Shown: positions 16,947-26,264, counted from the first letter of the stretch. The stretch is DNA of 64,000 nucleotides from Phycisphaerae bacterium (GCA_012729015.1 JAAYDY010000001.1:62001-126000), one strand, 5' to 3'. The notes: a model not told the origin generated them from the sequence alone. Program-made: numbers and translations.

Positions 16947-19463
16947 ATGTTCCGTGAGAAGGAACGGACACTCAAGCGGGTCATTCTGGAGACCGGCCTG
17001 AAGGTGTTCACGCGGCTGGATGACGACTCGATCCGCGAAAGGTGCCGCACCGCCATCGACAACTGGCGGCGGCTGATTCAGGACGCCGATGTCGTCTCGG
17101 TCCTGCTCTGGATCGGCGACGGCGACGAGGTCTTCAACTTCACCGGCGACATGAACGCCGAGTTCAAGTGGAACGATTGCGTCGGCTTCAACAACCTTCA
17201 GTACAACGCCTATCCCGAGAACCGCCACTACCGCACGTGGTATCCGCGGCCCTACATGGAGAACCCGCCGAAGTTCACGCCGGCCGACCTGAAGCGCGTC
17301 ATCGCGATCTTCAAGGCGACGGCCCGCGAGATGTGCGGCGTGGAGATCCAGGTCGGCACCACCATCGACGCCGGACCCGAGTTTGTCGAGAGCAAGTTCA
17401 AGTTCGAGCGGCACCCCGAACTGCTCAAGGGCGGCCCCAACAGCGACATGCCCAAGAGTCTGGCGTTCCTGTGCTGCTACGCCCACATGGCCGCCGACAC
17501 GTATTCCTACGCCGGCTTCCCCGGCGGCCTGCCCGAGGGCACGCATTTCGGAACATTCCTGGGCCGCCAGCTGCGGCTGTTCAGCGAGGCCGTCGGCCTC
17601 GACTACGTCTGGCTCTCCAACGGCTTCGGCCTCACTCATTACGCCTGGAACTACATCGGCGAGGTCTTCAACGGCCTGGAATACCATCCGGAGCGAGCCC
17701 CCGAGAGCATCAAGCAGTTCGTCTCGTTCTGGGACGAGTTCCGCAAGGAATACCCCGCCGGCCGCATCGACATCCGCGGCACCAACTACTCGATCGGCAT
17801 GGACGCCACGAGCCACGGCATCGACATCCGCGAAATCTACCGCCGCGGGCAGCTCATCACGCCCGCGCCGAACCCGCCCTGGGGCTCGGCGAACCTCGGC
17901 CTCGAGCTGGCATCGCACCTGTCGCGCATCAGCTCCACCCCCACGCGGTCCATCCTGTTCCGCTACTACATCAACGACAGCTGGTTCACCGTCGTGCCGT
18001 GGTACGACTACTACAACCGTGAGCCGTTCGACATCTACTGCCCGATGGCGTGCAGCCGGCTGAACGACCGCGGCGACGCCGAAGGGGCCACGGACATGAG
18101 CGTCATGACCGTCAGCACCGGCTACGGTGAGATGCCGCCGACGCAGGCCGGCGAGGTCGAGCCGCACCTCCGCCGCGCCTTCAACCTGGCGCCCGACGAG
18201 GCCGGGCCGCTGGTGTGGGTCTATCCGTTCAGCGAGTACCAGGACGAGTTGCACCGCCCCAACGGGCAGATTCAGAAATCGTTCTTCGGCGACTGGTACA
18301 TCGCCCGCGCCATCGACACGGGCCTGCCCCTGAACACGGTTATCACGACGGACAACTTCGCCAAGGTCGTGGCAGATCATCCGAAGGTCCTGGCCGGCCG
18401 CATCCTCGTGGCGCCGACGCCCGCGGCCGACTGGAAGTACACCCAGCGGCTGATCGACTTCGTCAAGGCCGGCGGCAAGGTACTCCTGTACGGGTCGCTG
18501 CACGACGCGCCGAAGGAACTGCTGAAGCTGCTGAACGTGAAGCTCGACGCGCCCATCGACGGCGACCTGGACGTGTCGCTGAAGATGGCCGGCGACGTGT
18601 TCGACGTGAAGGGCAAGAAGCGCCCGTTGCGTCACATCGGGCGCATCTGCGACGGCGGCGTCTGCGAGGTGGTGGCCGACAGGAGTCTGAAGTGCACCTC
18701 CCTCCGGGCGACGGTGGCCCTGGGCGCCAAGCGGCGCGTCTACGCCCTGGTCCGCAAGAGCCGCACGTGGAAGGGCGGCCAGGTGGCGTGGATTCGCGGC
18801 AGCCTGCCGTTCGACGCGCAGCCGACCAGCCTGGAGCCGGTCCTCTTCGGCGCCGACGAGTCGCACGACGCCACCGAATGGATGCGGTACCTGCTGGCCG
18901 ACCTGGGCATCGTCATCCGCCAGAGGCGCCACGACGCCGCCACCAAGGCCATGAGCCTCCTGGCCTCACGCACCCGTGGCGGCTATCTGTTCAACGGCCA
19001 CAAACGCGACGCCACCGTCAGCGCCGAGCTCAGCTTCCCCGACGGCGCGCCGCTCATGGTCGAGCGGCAGACACGCATCCGCAAGAACACGGCGAGCTAC
19101 TTCCTCGACCGCTCGTTCCATCACGAGTGTTTCGCGTTCGTCCGACAGGAAGCCGAGTCCCTGGTCAGCTACAAAGAGCAGCGGACTCTGCCGCACGAAG
19201 GCCGCGCGTTCGACATCCACGGACTCAAGGACGCCGTCCTCACGCTCTACGTGCCGCACGACGCGGTCGCCAACAAGACGCTCAAGGTCCGGCGCATCAT
19301 GCCCTACACGATCCAGGACCCGACGGCCGAGGACCGGTTCAAGAAGCTCTACAAGGTCCGCGACTTGAGCGAACTGGAACGCGATCTGACGTGGAAGATC
19401 GATCCGGTGACCGGCGCCGCCGTGGTCGAGAAAACCACCGGCTCGGTCCAGGTTCGCTGGTAG
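16947..19463 (+). CDS. Large unassigned protein, possibly a TIM-barrel glycosidase-like enzyme with glutaminase-like domain
   Basis: An 838-residue protein I do not recognise. The start at 16947 is used because AAAGGAGACGGG precedes it; an earlier ATG at 16923 lacks such a site. There is no signal peptide, so it should be cytoplasmic. The first 400 residues contain many Trp/Tyr/Asp/His motifs in a barrel-like rhythm (WIGDGDEVFNFTGD, YVWLSNGFGLTHYAWNYIGE, WFTVVPWYDYYNREPFDIYCP). Residues about 420-540 (YIARAIDTGLPLNTVITTDN then FVKAGGKVLLYGSLHD) resemble the beta-galactosidase trimerisation/GATase-like fold of GH42-type enzymes. The C-terminal third is beta-rich. It follows a secreted beta-helix protein and has its own promoter. 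A role in carbohydrate metabolism is inference. Confidence 0.6.
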   Translation: MFREKERTLKRVILETGLKVFTRLDDDSIRERCRTAIDNWRRLIQDADVVSVLLWIGDGDEVFNFTGDMNAEFKWNDCVGFNNLQYNAYPENRHYRTWYPRPYMENPPKFTPADLKRVIAIFKATAREMCGVEIQVGTTIDAGPEFVESKFKFERHPELLKGGPNSDMPKSLAFLCCYAHMAADTYSYAGFPGGLPEGTHFGTFLGRQLRLFSEAVGLDYVWLSNGFGLTHYAWNYIGEVFNGLEYHPERAPESIKQFVSFWDEFRKEYPAGRIDIRGTNYSIGMDATSHGIDIREIYRRGQLITPAPNPPWGSANLGLELASHLSRISSTPTRSILFRYYINDSWFTVVPWYDYYNREPFDIYCPMACSRLNDRGDAEGATDMSVMTVSTGYGEMPPTQAGEVEPHLRRAFNLAPDEAGPLVWVYPFSEYQDELHRPNGQIQKSFFGDWYIARAIDTGLPLNTVITTDNFAKVVADHPKVLAGRILVAPTPAADWKYTQRLIDFVKAGGKVLLYGSLHDAPKELLKLLNVKLDAPIDGDLDVSLKMAGDVFDVKGKKRPLRHIGRICDGGVCEVVADRSLKCTSLRATVALGAKRRVYALVRKSRTWKGGQVAWIRGSLPFDAQPTSLEPVLFGADESHDATEWMRYLLADLGIVIRQRRHDAATKAMSLLASRTRGGYLFNGHKRDATVSAELSFPDGAPLMVERQTRIRKNTASYFLDRSFHHECFAFVRQEAESLVSYKEQRTLPHEGRAFDIHGLKDAVLTLYVPHDAVANKTLKVRRIMPYTIQDPTAEDRFKKLYKVRDLSELERDLTWKIDPVTGAAVVEKTTGSVQVRW

Positions 19464-19648
19464 CAGCCACTGGAATCACCCATGCGGGGCCGGCCGCGCC
19501 ATGCGACCGGCCCTCGCTGTTTCCCCGCCCTGCCCGCACACCAGTGCCCCAGGTAAACATGTGGCACGACGAGACACCTCGTGCTATCATGGCAACCGGT
19601 GCGTAACGGCGTCCCAACTCTGCGTCTCCACAATCAGGAGGACCTGCG

Positions 19649-21556
19649 ATGCAACGGCAACTGCTGCTTGTCATGTGCCTGGTGGCGACTTGGACGTGTT
19701 CGGCGGCGGGGGCGGACCTCAAGCGGATCGAACCGGTGGCGCCGGAGGCACCGGTCCCGGCGAAGACCCAACGGGAGTTCGACCGGCGGTACGGCGAGGC
19801 TTTCAAGGCGGCGATGGATTCCGAGGCCGTCGAGGACGACGACGCGCTGGTCGAGCGGCTCGTCGCGGACGCCTCACGGTTGCAGTCCGATCCCACACTG
19901 CTGGCATACGTCCTCGACCAGACCATCCGGCTGGCCGGCGTCTGCCCCGGCCGGCAGAAGCTGACCTACGACACCCTGAAACGCCAGGCGACCGACTCGT
20001 TGCGGCCGGCGTTGCCGTGCTACGAGACCATGATGCGCCTTGTGCCGCGCGTGGCCGACCAACTGGGCGACGAGCAGTTCGCCGCGTGGTTCGCCGCAAC
20101 ATGCGCCGAGGACGCCCGCCGCTTCGCCGCGCTCGCCGACGCCGAGGAGCAGCACCTTCGCGGCATGGCCGCCCTGGCCGTCGTACTGACGGCGGCCGAG
20201 GCGCGATTCATCGACACGAAGGACTCCGTGGCCGACGACCTCCGCGGCCTGGAGTTTCTGAAGCGGCTCGTCGAGACGCGCCGCCAGTACGAGAAGGACA
20301 TCGCAAGCCCATCGGCCGATCAGAGGAAGGCCCGCGTGTTCCTGGGCATTGTCACGCTGGCCCGCGACGGCGATCTGGACACCGCCCTCGGCCACCTGAC
20401 GGCCTCCGGCGACCCCAAGGCCGCCAAGCTGGCCGGGCGGCTGACCGCCTTCAAGAGCGGCGAATCCAACCTGGAGAACGCCTACGAAATGGCGGAAGCA
20501 ACCGTCGAACTGGCCGACAGCCTGAGCGACCCCTACCTGCAACTGCTGCTCTACAAGGAAGCCGAGGGCAAGCTGGCCGCCTGCCTGGCCGATCCCGGCC
20601 TCGTGCGGTCGCGCGGCGCCGAGGCCCGAAGTCTACAGAAACGCGCCGCCAGCGGATCGGCCCTGGCGATGGGCACCCTGCCGGCCCTGGTGCGCGACCA
20701 GGTGCAGGGCGTCCGCCAGAAGGCCAGCCGCGACACCGAGTATGTCCAGACGTTCTTCGGCGTGCCGATCAAGAGCAACAGCCGCATCGTCTTCGTCATC
20801 GACCGAAGCGGCTCCATGACCGACTCGATGGCTCACTGCAAATGGGAGCTGGCCCGCGCCATCGCGTCGCTGACCGAAGACCAGTCGTTCCAGGTGATGT
20901 TCTACTCGTCCGGCCCGGCCGTCGTCATGGGCGACGGCGAAATGGCCCTGGCACTCGACGTCAACAAGAAGGCGGCCATCGAGTTCATCAAGTCCATCGC
21001 GCCGATCGGCCAGACCGACCCGTCCGATGCCCTGACACGGGCCTTCCAGCTCAAGCCCGACACAATCTACCTCCTGACCGACGGCGAGTTCGAACCTTCC
21101 GTCATGGACTTGCTGCTGACACTGAACTCCGGCCTCAAAGTCACGGTTCACACCATCTGCTTCATCTATTCCAACGGCGAACGGCTGCTCCAGGAAATCG
21201 CACGCACCCACAAGGGCACGTACCGTTTCGTGGGCGAGAACGATCTGAAAGGGAAGGACCTGGAGGAGTTCGCGACGCCCAAGAGCACCGGCAAGACGCC
21301 GCCGCCCCCGGCGCAGGTGACGCTGCGGAAGCCGATCCCCGAGGGCAAGCCGATGCCCCAGAGCAAGCAGCAGAAGCTCGAACGCCTGGTGACCTACCTG
21401 CGACAGAACCGAGGCAAAGCCAAACCGGCCGCCCTGGCGCCATCGGTCCAACTCGTCGAAGAGATGCTCGACGAACACGGCAAGCACGTGCCGCAGAAAC
21501 TTCGCGACAGCGCACAACGAATCCTCGACGACCTGAAGAGGGATGCCGCCAGGTGA
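19649..21556 (+). CDS. Secreted von Willebrand factor type A domain protein
   Basis: A 635-residue protein with a signal peptide at about residues 1-22 (ends SAAGA). Residues 40-370 are mostly helical. The VWA domain starts near 378; the metal-ion-dependent adhesion site reads DRSGSM with Asp385, Ser387 and Ser389, followed by a distal TD (LLTDGEF). After a Pro-rich linker (KTPPPPAQ) the C-terminus is again helical and charged. Ribosome site AGGAGGA precedes the ATG. It probably binds a protein partner at the cell surface or in the periplasm; the partner is unknown. Confidence 0.82.
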   Translation: MQRQLLLVMCLVATWTCSAAGADLKRIEPVAPEAPVPAKTQREFDRRYGEAFKAAMDSEAVEDDDALVERLVADASRLQSDPTLLAYVLDQTIRLAGVCPGRQKLTYDTLKRQATDSLRPALPCYETMMRLVPRVADQLGDEQFAAWFAATCAEDARRFAALADAEEQHLRGMAALAVVLTAAEARFIDTKDSVADDLRGLEFLKRLVETRRQYEKDIASPSADQRKARVFLGIVTLARDGDLDTALGHLTASGDPKAAKLAGRLTAFKSGESNLENAYEMAEATVELADSLSDPYLQLLLYKEAEGKLAACLADPGLVRSRGAEARSLQKRAASGSALAMGTLPALVRDQVQGVRQKASRDTEYVQTFFGVPIKSNSRIVFVIDRSGSMTDSMAHCKWELARAIASLTEDQSFQVMFYSSGPAVVMGDGEMALALDVNKKAAIEFIKSIAPIGQTDPSDALTRAFQLKPDTIYLLTDGEFEPSVMDLLLTLNSGLKVTVHTICFIYSNGERLLQEIARTHKGTYRFVGENDLKGKDLEEFATPKSTGKTPPPPAQVTLRKPIPEGKPMPQSKQQKLERLVTYLRQNRGKAKPAALAPSVQLVEEMLDEHGKHVPQKLRDSAQRILDDLKRDAAR

Positions 21557-21589
21557 GGCGTTTCGGAAATCATCTCTGAGTCTGACGCA

Positions 21590-22444
21590 CTATGCGTGGG
21601 CCCTGTGCGACTGGCCGCCGCAGGTACGCAGCAGCCACTCGCGCAGCACCGCGAAAAACTCCTCCCTTGCCGCTCGTTCCTGCCAGGGGTGGTGGCCGCA
21701 ACGGGCCAGTTCGTGGTACTCCAGTTGTGGAATCAAGGGGCGCAGGCCGTCGCGGATCATCGGCCCCGGATGCGGGTCGTGCGAGCCGTGCAGCATCAGC
21801 ACGGGCGACCGGATGGCCGCAAAGGCCGCCGGGTAGACGCCCTCGCCCTGGAGCCGCAACATGTCCTGCCAGGTCTGTTCATGGCCTGCGGCGTCGAAAG
21901 GCTCGCGTTCGTCGGGCGCCGTGCCCGCGTCGGCCGCCGGATCGTCGCCCTCGACCGGGTCGAAGGCGTAGAGCCGCTCCATGATCCTGCCCATGGCCGC
22001 CGTGCGCGCGCCGGGGTCGGCGATCTCCTCGGCCAGCCGGTCCAGTTGTCTCTTGACGTCGGCCGTCGTGCGCTCGGCGACGATCTCGCGCAGGCGTGCC
22101 CTGGCCGCCGGATCGAATGTGCCGCACCCCACCAGCACCAGCGGCCCGGCCTCATCCGGATGGGCCGCCGCCCAGGCCAGCACGAGCATTGCGCCCCAGG
22201 AGTGACCCACCAGCGCCGGCCGCACTCCGTCACCACAGGATTCCACCACTTCCTGAAGGTCCGCCACGTGCTGCGCCACCGTCAGCGGCGGGCCGCCGGC
22301 GACGCTGCGACGCTGAAACGGTTCGATCGCGCGAAACCGGTCGGCCAGCCCGCGAGCCACGGCAGCCACCGAGCCGACCGCCGCCGGCCCGCCATGAACC
22401 ACGATGACCCTCGGCCCAACCGCGCCGTACGTGCGAACTCTCAT
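21590..22444 (-). CDS. Alpha/beta hydrolase, proline-iminopeptidase-like
   Basis: A 284-residue serine hydrolase. The start at 22444 gives MRVRTYGAVGPRVIVVHGGP, with HGGP (17-20) as the oxyanion-hole strand. The nucleophile is Ser82 in GHSWGAM; Asp223 (HGSHDPH) and His251 or His252 (CGHHPWQER) complete the triad. The HGGP and GHSWG pattern is that of prolyl aminopeptidases and related esterases. No signal peptide. It converges on the VWA gene with a 33-base gap. The substrate is unknown. Confidence 0.88.
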   Translation of the reverse strand: MRVRTYGAVGPRVIVVHGGPAAVGSVAAVARGLADRFRAIEPFQRRSVAGGPPLTVAQHVADLQEVVESCGDGVRPALVGHSWGAMLVLAWAAAHPDEAGPLVLVGCGTFDPAARARLREIVAERTTADVKRQLDRLAEEIADPGARTAAMGRIMERLYAFDPVEGDDPAADAGTAPDEREPFDAAGHEQTWQDMLRLQGEGVYPAAFAAIRSPVLMLHGSHDPHPGPMIRDGLRPLIPQLEYHELARCGHHPWQERAAREEFFAVLREWLLRTCGGQSHRAHA

Positions 22445-22744
22445 GTGTCGATCCGATTTCCCCGCCGCCCGAGCGGCGGCTCTCCGAGCCGCGCGTGCCG
22501 CGCCCCGCGCCGGCAGGCCGCCCGACCGCCGCGACACTGACGGCTCAGGCGACACGATCCACGGGTTGTGGGTGGGAGGTGACCTGCCTCGTCACCATTC
22601 GCGGTCCCTGTACCACTGAAACGCCACAAGGCCTTTTCACCGTGGCACGGGCATCTTGCCCGTGCGTCGCAGGGCCATCCTGGCCCTGCAAAACGCCGTT
22701 CTTTCGTGGGCTTCGCTGCCAATGTCACGATGTGCGTTGGAGCC
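22445..22744. other. Spacer with repeat copy 4
   Basis: About 300 bases without a supported gene. It contains family-A repeat copy 4; the rest shows no recognisable signal. Confidence 0.5.
22638..22690 (+). repeat. Structured dispersed repeat, family A, copy 4 (core)
   Basis: Hairpins CACGGGCA/TGCCCGTG (loop TCT) and GCAGGGCCA/TGGCCCTGC (loop TCC). The second stem has G-C swapped to C-G on both sides relative to copies 1, 2 and 6. Outer arms are decayed; only short complementary runs (AAGGCCTTTT against AAAACGCCGTT) remain. Confidence 0.8.
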
Positions 22745-22975
22745 CTACCAGGTGTGCCGCAGCGCGTCGCCCCATTCGCCGCAGTACCACCGCTGCCCAT
22801 CCGGCATGATCGAAAGCGGGGGCGTCCAGGTCATCCTGGCGAACAGCCCGTCCGGGCCGCCGCTACCGGCCGTCTGCGACAACACAGGAGGCTCCCAGGC
22901 CGCCATCGCGCACAACAGCAGCACGATGGCCATGGCCACCGCGAAGGCGCCAAAGGATTCGACGAAGCGTTTCAC
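22745..22975 (-). CDS. Small single-span membrane protein
   Basis: A 76-residue protein starting at a GTG preceded by GGAGG with 7-base spacing, which supports real translation. One membrane segment lies at about residues 9-27 (FGAFAVAMAIVLLLCAMAA), followed by a 49-residue soluble tail ending in Trp and rich in Trp/Pro/Gly. No family is recognised. It lies 60 bases after the ATPase gene of the BtuFCD-like operon and may be its last member. Confidence 0.6.
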   Translation of the reverse strand: MKRFVESFGAFAVAMAIVLLLCAMAAWEPPVLSQTAGSGGPDGLFARMTWTPPLSIMPDGQRWYCGEWGDALRHTW

Positions 22976-23035
22976 GGAACACCCTCCTGCCGGCGGACTG
23001 CGGCCCGGTGCGGGCGCAGAGCACCGCTCATCCCC

Positions 23036-23893
23036 TCATATCGGCCGTTCGCCGTCGGAACTTGAGGCGCTCCCCGGCGAAGCCATGGCCCCCGCCGGCC
23101 TCACCACCGGCTGAACCACGGGCTGACCCGCCGATCCGGTCCAGACCTCGGCCTCGATCCCGTACACGCGACGGATCGACTCGGCCGTCACGACCTCGCG
23201 CGGGCCACCGGCCACCTCCACCCTGCCCTCTTTCAGCAGCACCAGCCGATCGCACAGCGCCGCCGCCACGTTCACGTCGTGACCCACGCACAGGCACGCC
23301 TTCCCCTGCTCGTGGGCCAGCCGCCGCAGCAACTCGTACAATTCATACTGATGCCGAATGTCCAGAAACGAGGCTGGCTCGTCGAGCACCAGCAGCGGCG
23401 ACTCCTGGACCAGCGCCCGGGCCAGCATCACGCGCTGCCGCTCACCGCCGCTGAGCTCGTCCAGCATCGTGTCGGCAAACCGTCCGGCATCCACACAGTC
23501 CAGCGCCGATCGGGCCCGGGCACGGTCGTCCTCCGTCTCGAACCCCAGCGCCCCCATGTGCGGGCTGCGGCCCATCAGCACCGCCTCCATCGCCGTGAAC
23601 GCGAAGGCCGCGCGGCTCTCCTGCGGCAGGTAGGCCACCTGCCGGGCGTACTCCCGCCGCCGCTGTCGCAGCGCGTCGCGACCGTCCACCACGATCCGGC
23701 CCGACCCACCCTCCAGCAGCCGCATCACCAGCTTGATGAGCGTGCTCTTGCCGCTGCCGTTGGGACCGAGCAGCCCCACCAGTTCCCCGCGGGCCACCTC
23801 CAGCGACACGTCGTGCAGTTCGAACCGTCCGGGTCCGTAGCTGAACGACACGCGATCCACCCTGAGCATCGGCCCGGCCGGAGTCGTTGTCAT
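23036..23893 (-). CDS. ABC transporter ATPase, BtuD/FecE type
   Basis: A 285-residue ATPase. Walker A GPNGSGKST at residues 43-51, signature LSGGE at 147-151, Walker B LLVLDEP at 167-173. The spacing and the ALVQESPLLVLDEPASFLDIRHQ segment are those of vitamin B12/iron-chelate importers. Its ATG overlaps the permease stop codon as ATGA (23890-23893), implying translational coupling. The C-terminal 40 residues are low complexity. It powers import by the permease encoded next to it. Confidence 0.94.
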   Translation of the reverse strand: MTTTPAGPMLRVDRVSFSYGPGRFELHDVSLEVARGELVGLLGPNGSGKSTLIKLVMRLLEGGSGRIVVDGRDALRQRRREYARQVAYLPQESRAAFAFTAMEAVLMGRSPHMGALGFETEDDRARARSALDCVDAGRFADTMLDELSGGERQRVMLARALVQESPLLVLDEPASFLDIRHQYELYELLRRLAHEQGKACLCVGHDVNVAAALCDRLVLLKEGRVEVAGGPREVVTAESIRRVYGIEAEVWTGSAGQPVVQPVVRPAGAMASPGSASSSDGERPI

Positions 23894-24915
23894 AGGACGC
23901 CTCCCCGGATCCCACGGCCGCAGACCAGCAGAAGCACGAAGAACGGCACGCCGCACATCGCCGTCACGATGCCCACCGGCAGCCCCCCGCCGACCTCGTA
24001 GGGAACCAGGAGCACCAGGCGGTGAGCCACCGTCAGGAAGACCGCGCCGCCGAACACGCTCAGCGGCACCAGCAGCCGGTGGTCGCTGCCGAATGCCATG
24101 CGCACCAGGTGCGGCACGATCAGGCCGACGAACCCGATGGGCCCGGCCAGACTGACCGAGATGCCGGCCAGCAGCGACGCCACGACGAACGCCGTCCGGC
24201 GGTGTCGCTGGACGTCGAGCCCCAGGCTGGCGGCCACGTCTTCGCCGAAGGCCAGCAGGTTGAATCCCCTGGCCTGCCAGACGAACACAGCCAGCCCCGC
24301 CATGACCACGACGGCCGCCACGGCCAGTTCGCCGCGCTGGTCGCGCGGGCTGCCCAGGCCGCCCATGAGCCAGAAAATCAGTTCGTTGCGCAGCCGGTCG
24401 CCGGCCAGAGCCACGGCGAGCATGATCGCCGCCGAGAAAAACGCACTGGCCACCACGCCCGTCAGAATCAACCGGTACGGGTCCAGCCGCCCGCGACGCT
24501 GGGCAATCAGATACACGACCGCAATTACCGCCAGGGCCATCAGGAACCCGCACACCCCAGGCAGGCTCACCGTGCCGCCCAGCGGCAGGCGCAGGTAGAG
24601 CCACGCCGGCGGCAGCACCAGCGTCCCCAGAATGACGCCGAGGCTGGCCCCCCCGCTGACGCCGAGAATGTACGGATCGGCCAGAGGGTTGCGCAGCAGC
24701 GCCTGAAACGCCGCGCCGCTGACCGCCAGAGCCGCCCCCACCAGCGACGCCGTGACGACTTCCCCGATGCGCCCGTCGAGCATCTGCCGCTGCACCGCTC
24801 CGCCCACGCCGAAGATGTTCACCGGACCGATCGTCAGCGCCGCCGCCGCAACGACCAGCCATGCGGCCGCGGCCACAAGAACCACCACGACGTATCGACG
24901 AGCGGTCAGCGTCAC
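23890..24915 (-). CDS. ABC transporter permease, BtuC/FecCD family
   Basis: A 341-residue permease with about ten membrane segments. Family features are GAAFQALLRNPLADPYILGVSGGASLG (read in two parts), the coupling region GEDVAASLGLDV, and GPIGFVGLIVPHLVRM. The GTG at 24915 is chosen because it overlaps the upstream stop codon (GTGA at 24915-24912) and gives the usual short N-terminus. It forms the channel for a corrinoid, haem or siderophore; sequence alone does not decide which. Confidence 0.93.
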   Translation of the reverse strand: MTLTARRYVVVVLVAAAAWLVVAAAALTIGPVNIFGVGGAVQRQMLDGRIGEVVTASLVGAALAVSGAAFQALLRNPLADPYILGVSGGASLGVILGTLVLPPAWLYLRLPLGGTVSLPGVCGFLMALAVIAVVYLIAQRRGRLDPYRLILTGVVASAFFSAAIMLAVALAGDRLRNELIFWLMGGLGSPRDQRGELAVAAVVVMAGLAVFVWQARGFNLLAFGEDVAASLGLDVQRHRRTAFVVASLLAGISVSLAGPIGFVGLIVPHLVRMAFGSDHRLLVPLSVFGGAVFLTVAHRLVLLVPYEVGGGLPVGIVTAMCGVPFFVLLLVCGRGIRGGVL

Positions 24916-25949
24916 AGGGCCCCTCCCCCGGCGTCCCCCGCCGCCGCTGGACACACTGACGTTTGGGGGCCGTACCGTGGCATGGGCATCCTGCCCATGA
25001 GTGGCAGGGGCATCTTGCCGCTGCTTCCCCAGGACGTTGATGTTCCCGCCGCCGCTTCGCCGTGGAGCGTCCGTTCCAGCAGTTCTGCCGCATCGGCCAT
25101 GCGCGGGCCGGGGATCGTCAGATACGCCTCGCGGAGCACCACCACGCGCCCCGACGCCACAGCCGGAATCGTCGGCCATCGCATCCACGGCTCGCGGTAC
25201 TGCTCGTCCGTGAGCCCGGGAGCGATGTCGCCCGGCGCACTGATCAGAATCGCCTCGATGGGCCACTGCGACACCTTCTCGAAATGCACGCGCGGGTACC
25301 CCTCGGCCTCGACGACGTTCTCGCCGCCGGCCGCGTCGAGCAGCTCGGAAACGAACGTCCCGCGGCCAATCACGCTCACCTGGTTGCCCTCGCCCAGAAC
25401 GCTCGGGAACACCATCAGCGTCCGCACCCTCGGCAAGGACGCCGTCCGCCGCCGCACGGCCTCCAGCCGCTCGCGAAGCCCGTCGGCCAGGGCCGACGCC
25501 CGGTCGGCCGCCCCCACTTCCGCGCCCAGCACCTCGATGGTCTCGTACACCTGCTGCACGGTGTCCGTCGGCGGGGCGATGCAGCGAATGCCCGCGGCCG
25601 TCAGCCGCCCGTAGCTGTCGGCCTTCGACGTGTTGAAGATCACCAGGTCCGGATGAACGGCCAGCAGTTCCTCGACCCGGACGTCCGTGTAGCTGCCGTA
25701 GGCCGGCAGCATCAGGGCCCGCGGCGGATAGCGACAATAGATGCTCCGCCCGACGACGCGGTCTCCCGCACCCAGGGCGAACAGGATTTCCGTGGCGCTG
25801 GGCACCAGGCTCACGACCGTCCGCTCGGCCGGCGGCCGGGGCGACAGCGCGCGCTCCTCCGTGCAGCCCGTCGCCGCCAATGCGACAACAGCCGCCCACG
25901 CCGCCGACAATGCCGCACGGCCACAGAGGGGCAACCCATGAACGCTCAT
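24912..25949 (-). CDS. Periplasmic substrate-binding lipoprotein, BtuF/FecB type, with repeat-encoded C-terminal tail
   Basis: A 345-residue binding protein. The ATG at 25949 begins a lipoprotein signal peptide with lipobox LAATGC. The helical-backbone fold follows: VSLVPSATEILFALGAGDRVVGRS, then YTDVRVEELLAVHPDLVIF, as in cobalamin and siderophore binders. The fold appears complete near LLERTLHGE. The next 30 or so residues (about 303-332, with KMPLPLMGRMPMPRYGP) are encoded by a family-A repeat inserted in frame. The gene still ends in a 4-base overlap with the permease start. No cobalamin riboswitch is seen upstream, so the ligand is open. Confidence 0.88.
   Translation of the reverse strand: MSVHGLPLCGRAALSAAWAAVVALAATGCTEERALSPRPPAERTVVSLVPSATEILFALGAGDRVVGRSIYCRYPPRALMLPAYGSYTDVRVEELLAVHPDLVIFNTSKADSYGRLTAAGIRCIAPPTDTVQQVYETIEVLGAEVGAADRASALADGLRERLEAVRRRTASLPRVRTLMVFPSVLGEGNQVSVIGRGTFVSELLDAAGGENVVEAEGYPRVHFEKVSQWPIEAILISAPGDIAPGLTDEQYREPWMRWPTIPAVASGRVVVLREAYLTIPGPRMADAAELLERTLHGEAAAGTSTSWGSSGKMPLPLMGRMPMPRYGPQTSVCPAAAGDAGGGAL
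24953..25044 (+). repeat. Structured dispersed repeat, family A, copy 5, inside a coding region
   Basis: Core hairpins CATGGGCA/TGCCCATG and GCAGGGGCA/TGCCGCTGC (one mismatch), with partly conserved outer arms (CTGACGTTTGGGG against CCCCAGGACGTTGA). It lies wholly within the 3' end of the BtuF-like gene, in frame on the opposite strand. Confidence 0.85.
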
Positions 25950-26049
25950 GACCGAGAGTCTAGGGGGGAGTCGAAAAAAAGTCAAAAGCGATCCGTGCCG
26001 CGGCGAAATGCCGGGAAGACCCGACGGCGACCATGCGTTGTCTGAACGA

Positions 26050-26100
26050 CGCACGGTCGCATGCACAGCACCGCGAGTTGCACCGATCTGCGACCGTGCG
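26050..26100. repeat. Perfect inverted repeat upstream of the BtuF-like gene
   Basis: CGCACGGTCGCA (26050-26061) and TGCGACCGTGCG (26089-26100) pair over 12 bases around a 27-base loop, about 100-150 bases before the BtuF-like start. It is unlike the dispersed families and could be a leader hairpin or operator. Confidence 0.65.
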
Positions 26101-26264
26101 TGGCGGTGGTTTCGGTTGGGGCGCTTGGGTGATGCGGACCGACCCTGAGCCCGGCGCCAGGGCTCGGCGCCGCAACCTATGGTGCGAGGCGGCGGGGTGT
26201 GCCGTGGACGTTTCCACGGCCCCCCGCCCGCCATAATGTCGCACGCCCGGCGCCTCACACATGC

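Noticed and set aside
25950..26264. Cobalamin riboswitch upstream of the BtuF-like gene
   Set aside because: Neither the B12 box (AGxAGACCTGCC type) nor the GCCACTG block is present on the minus strand.
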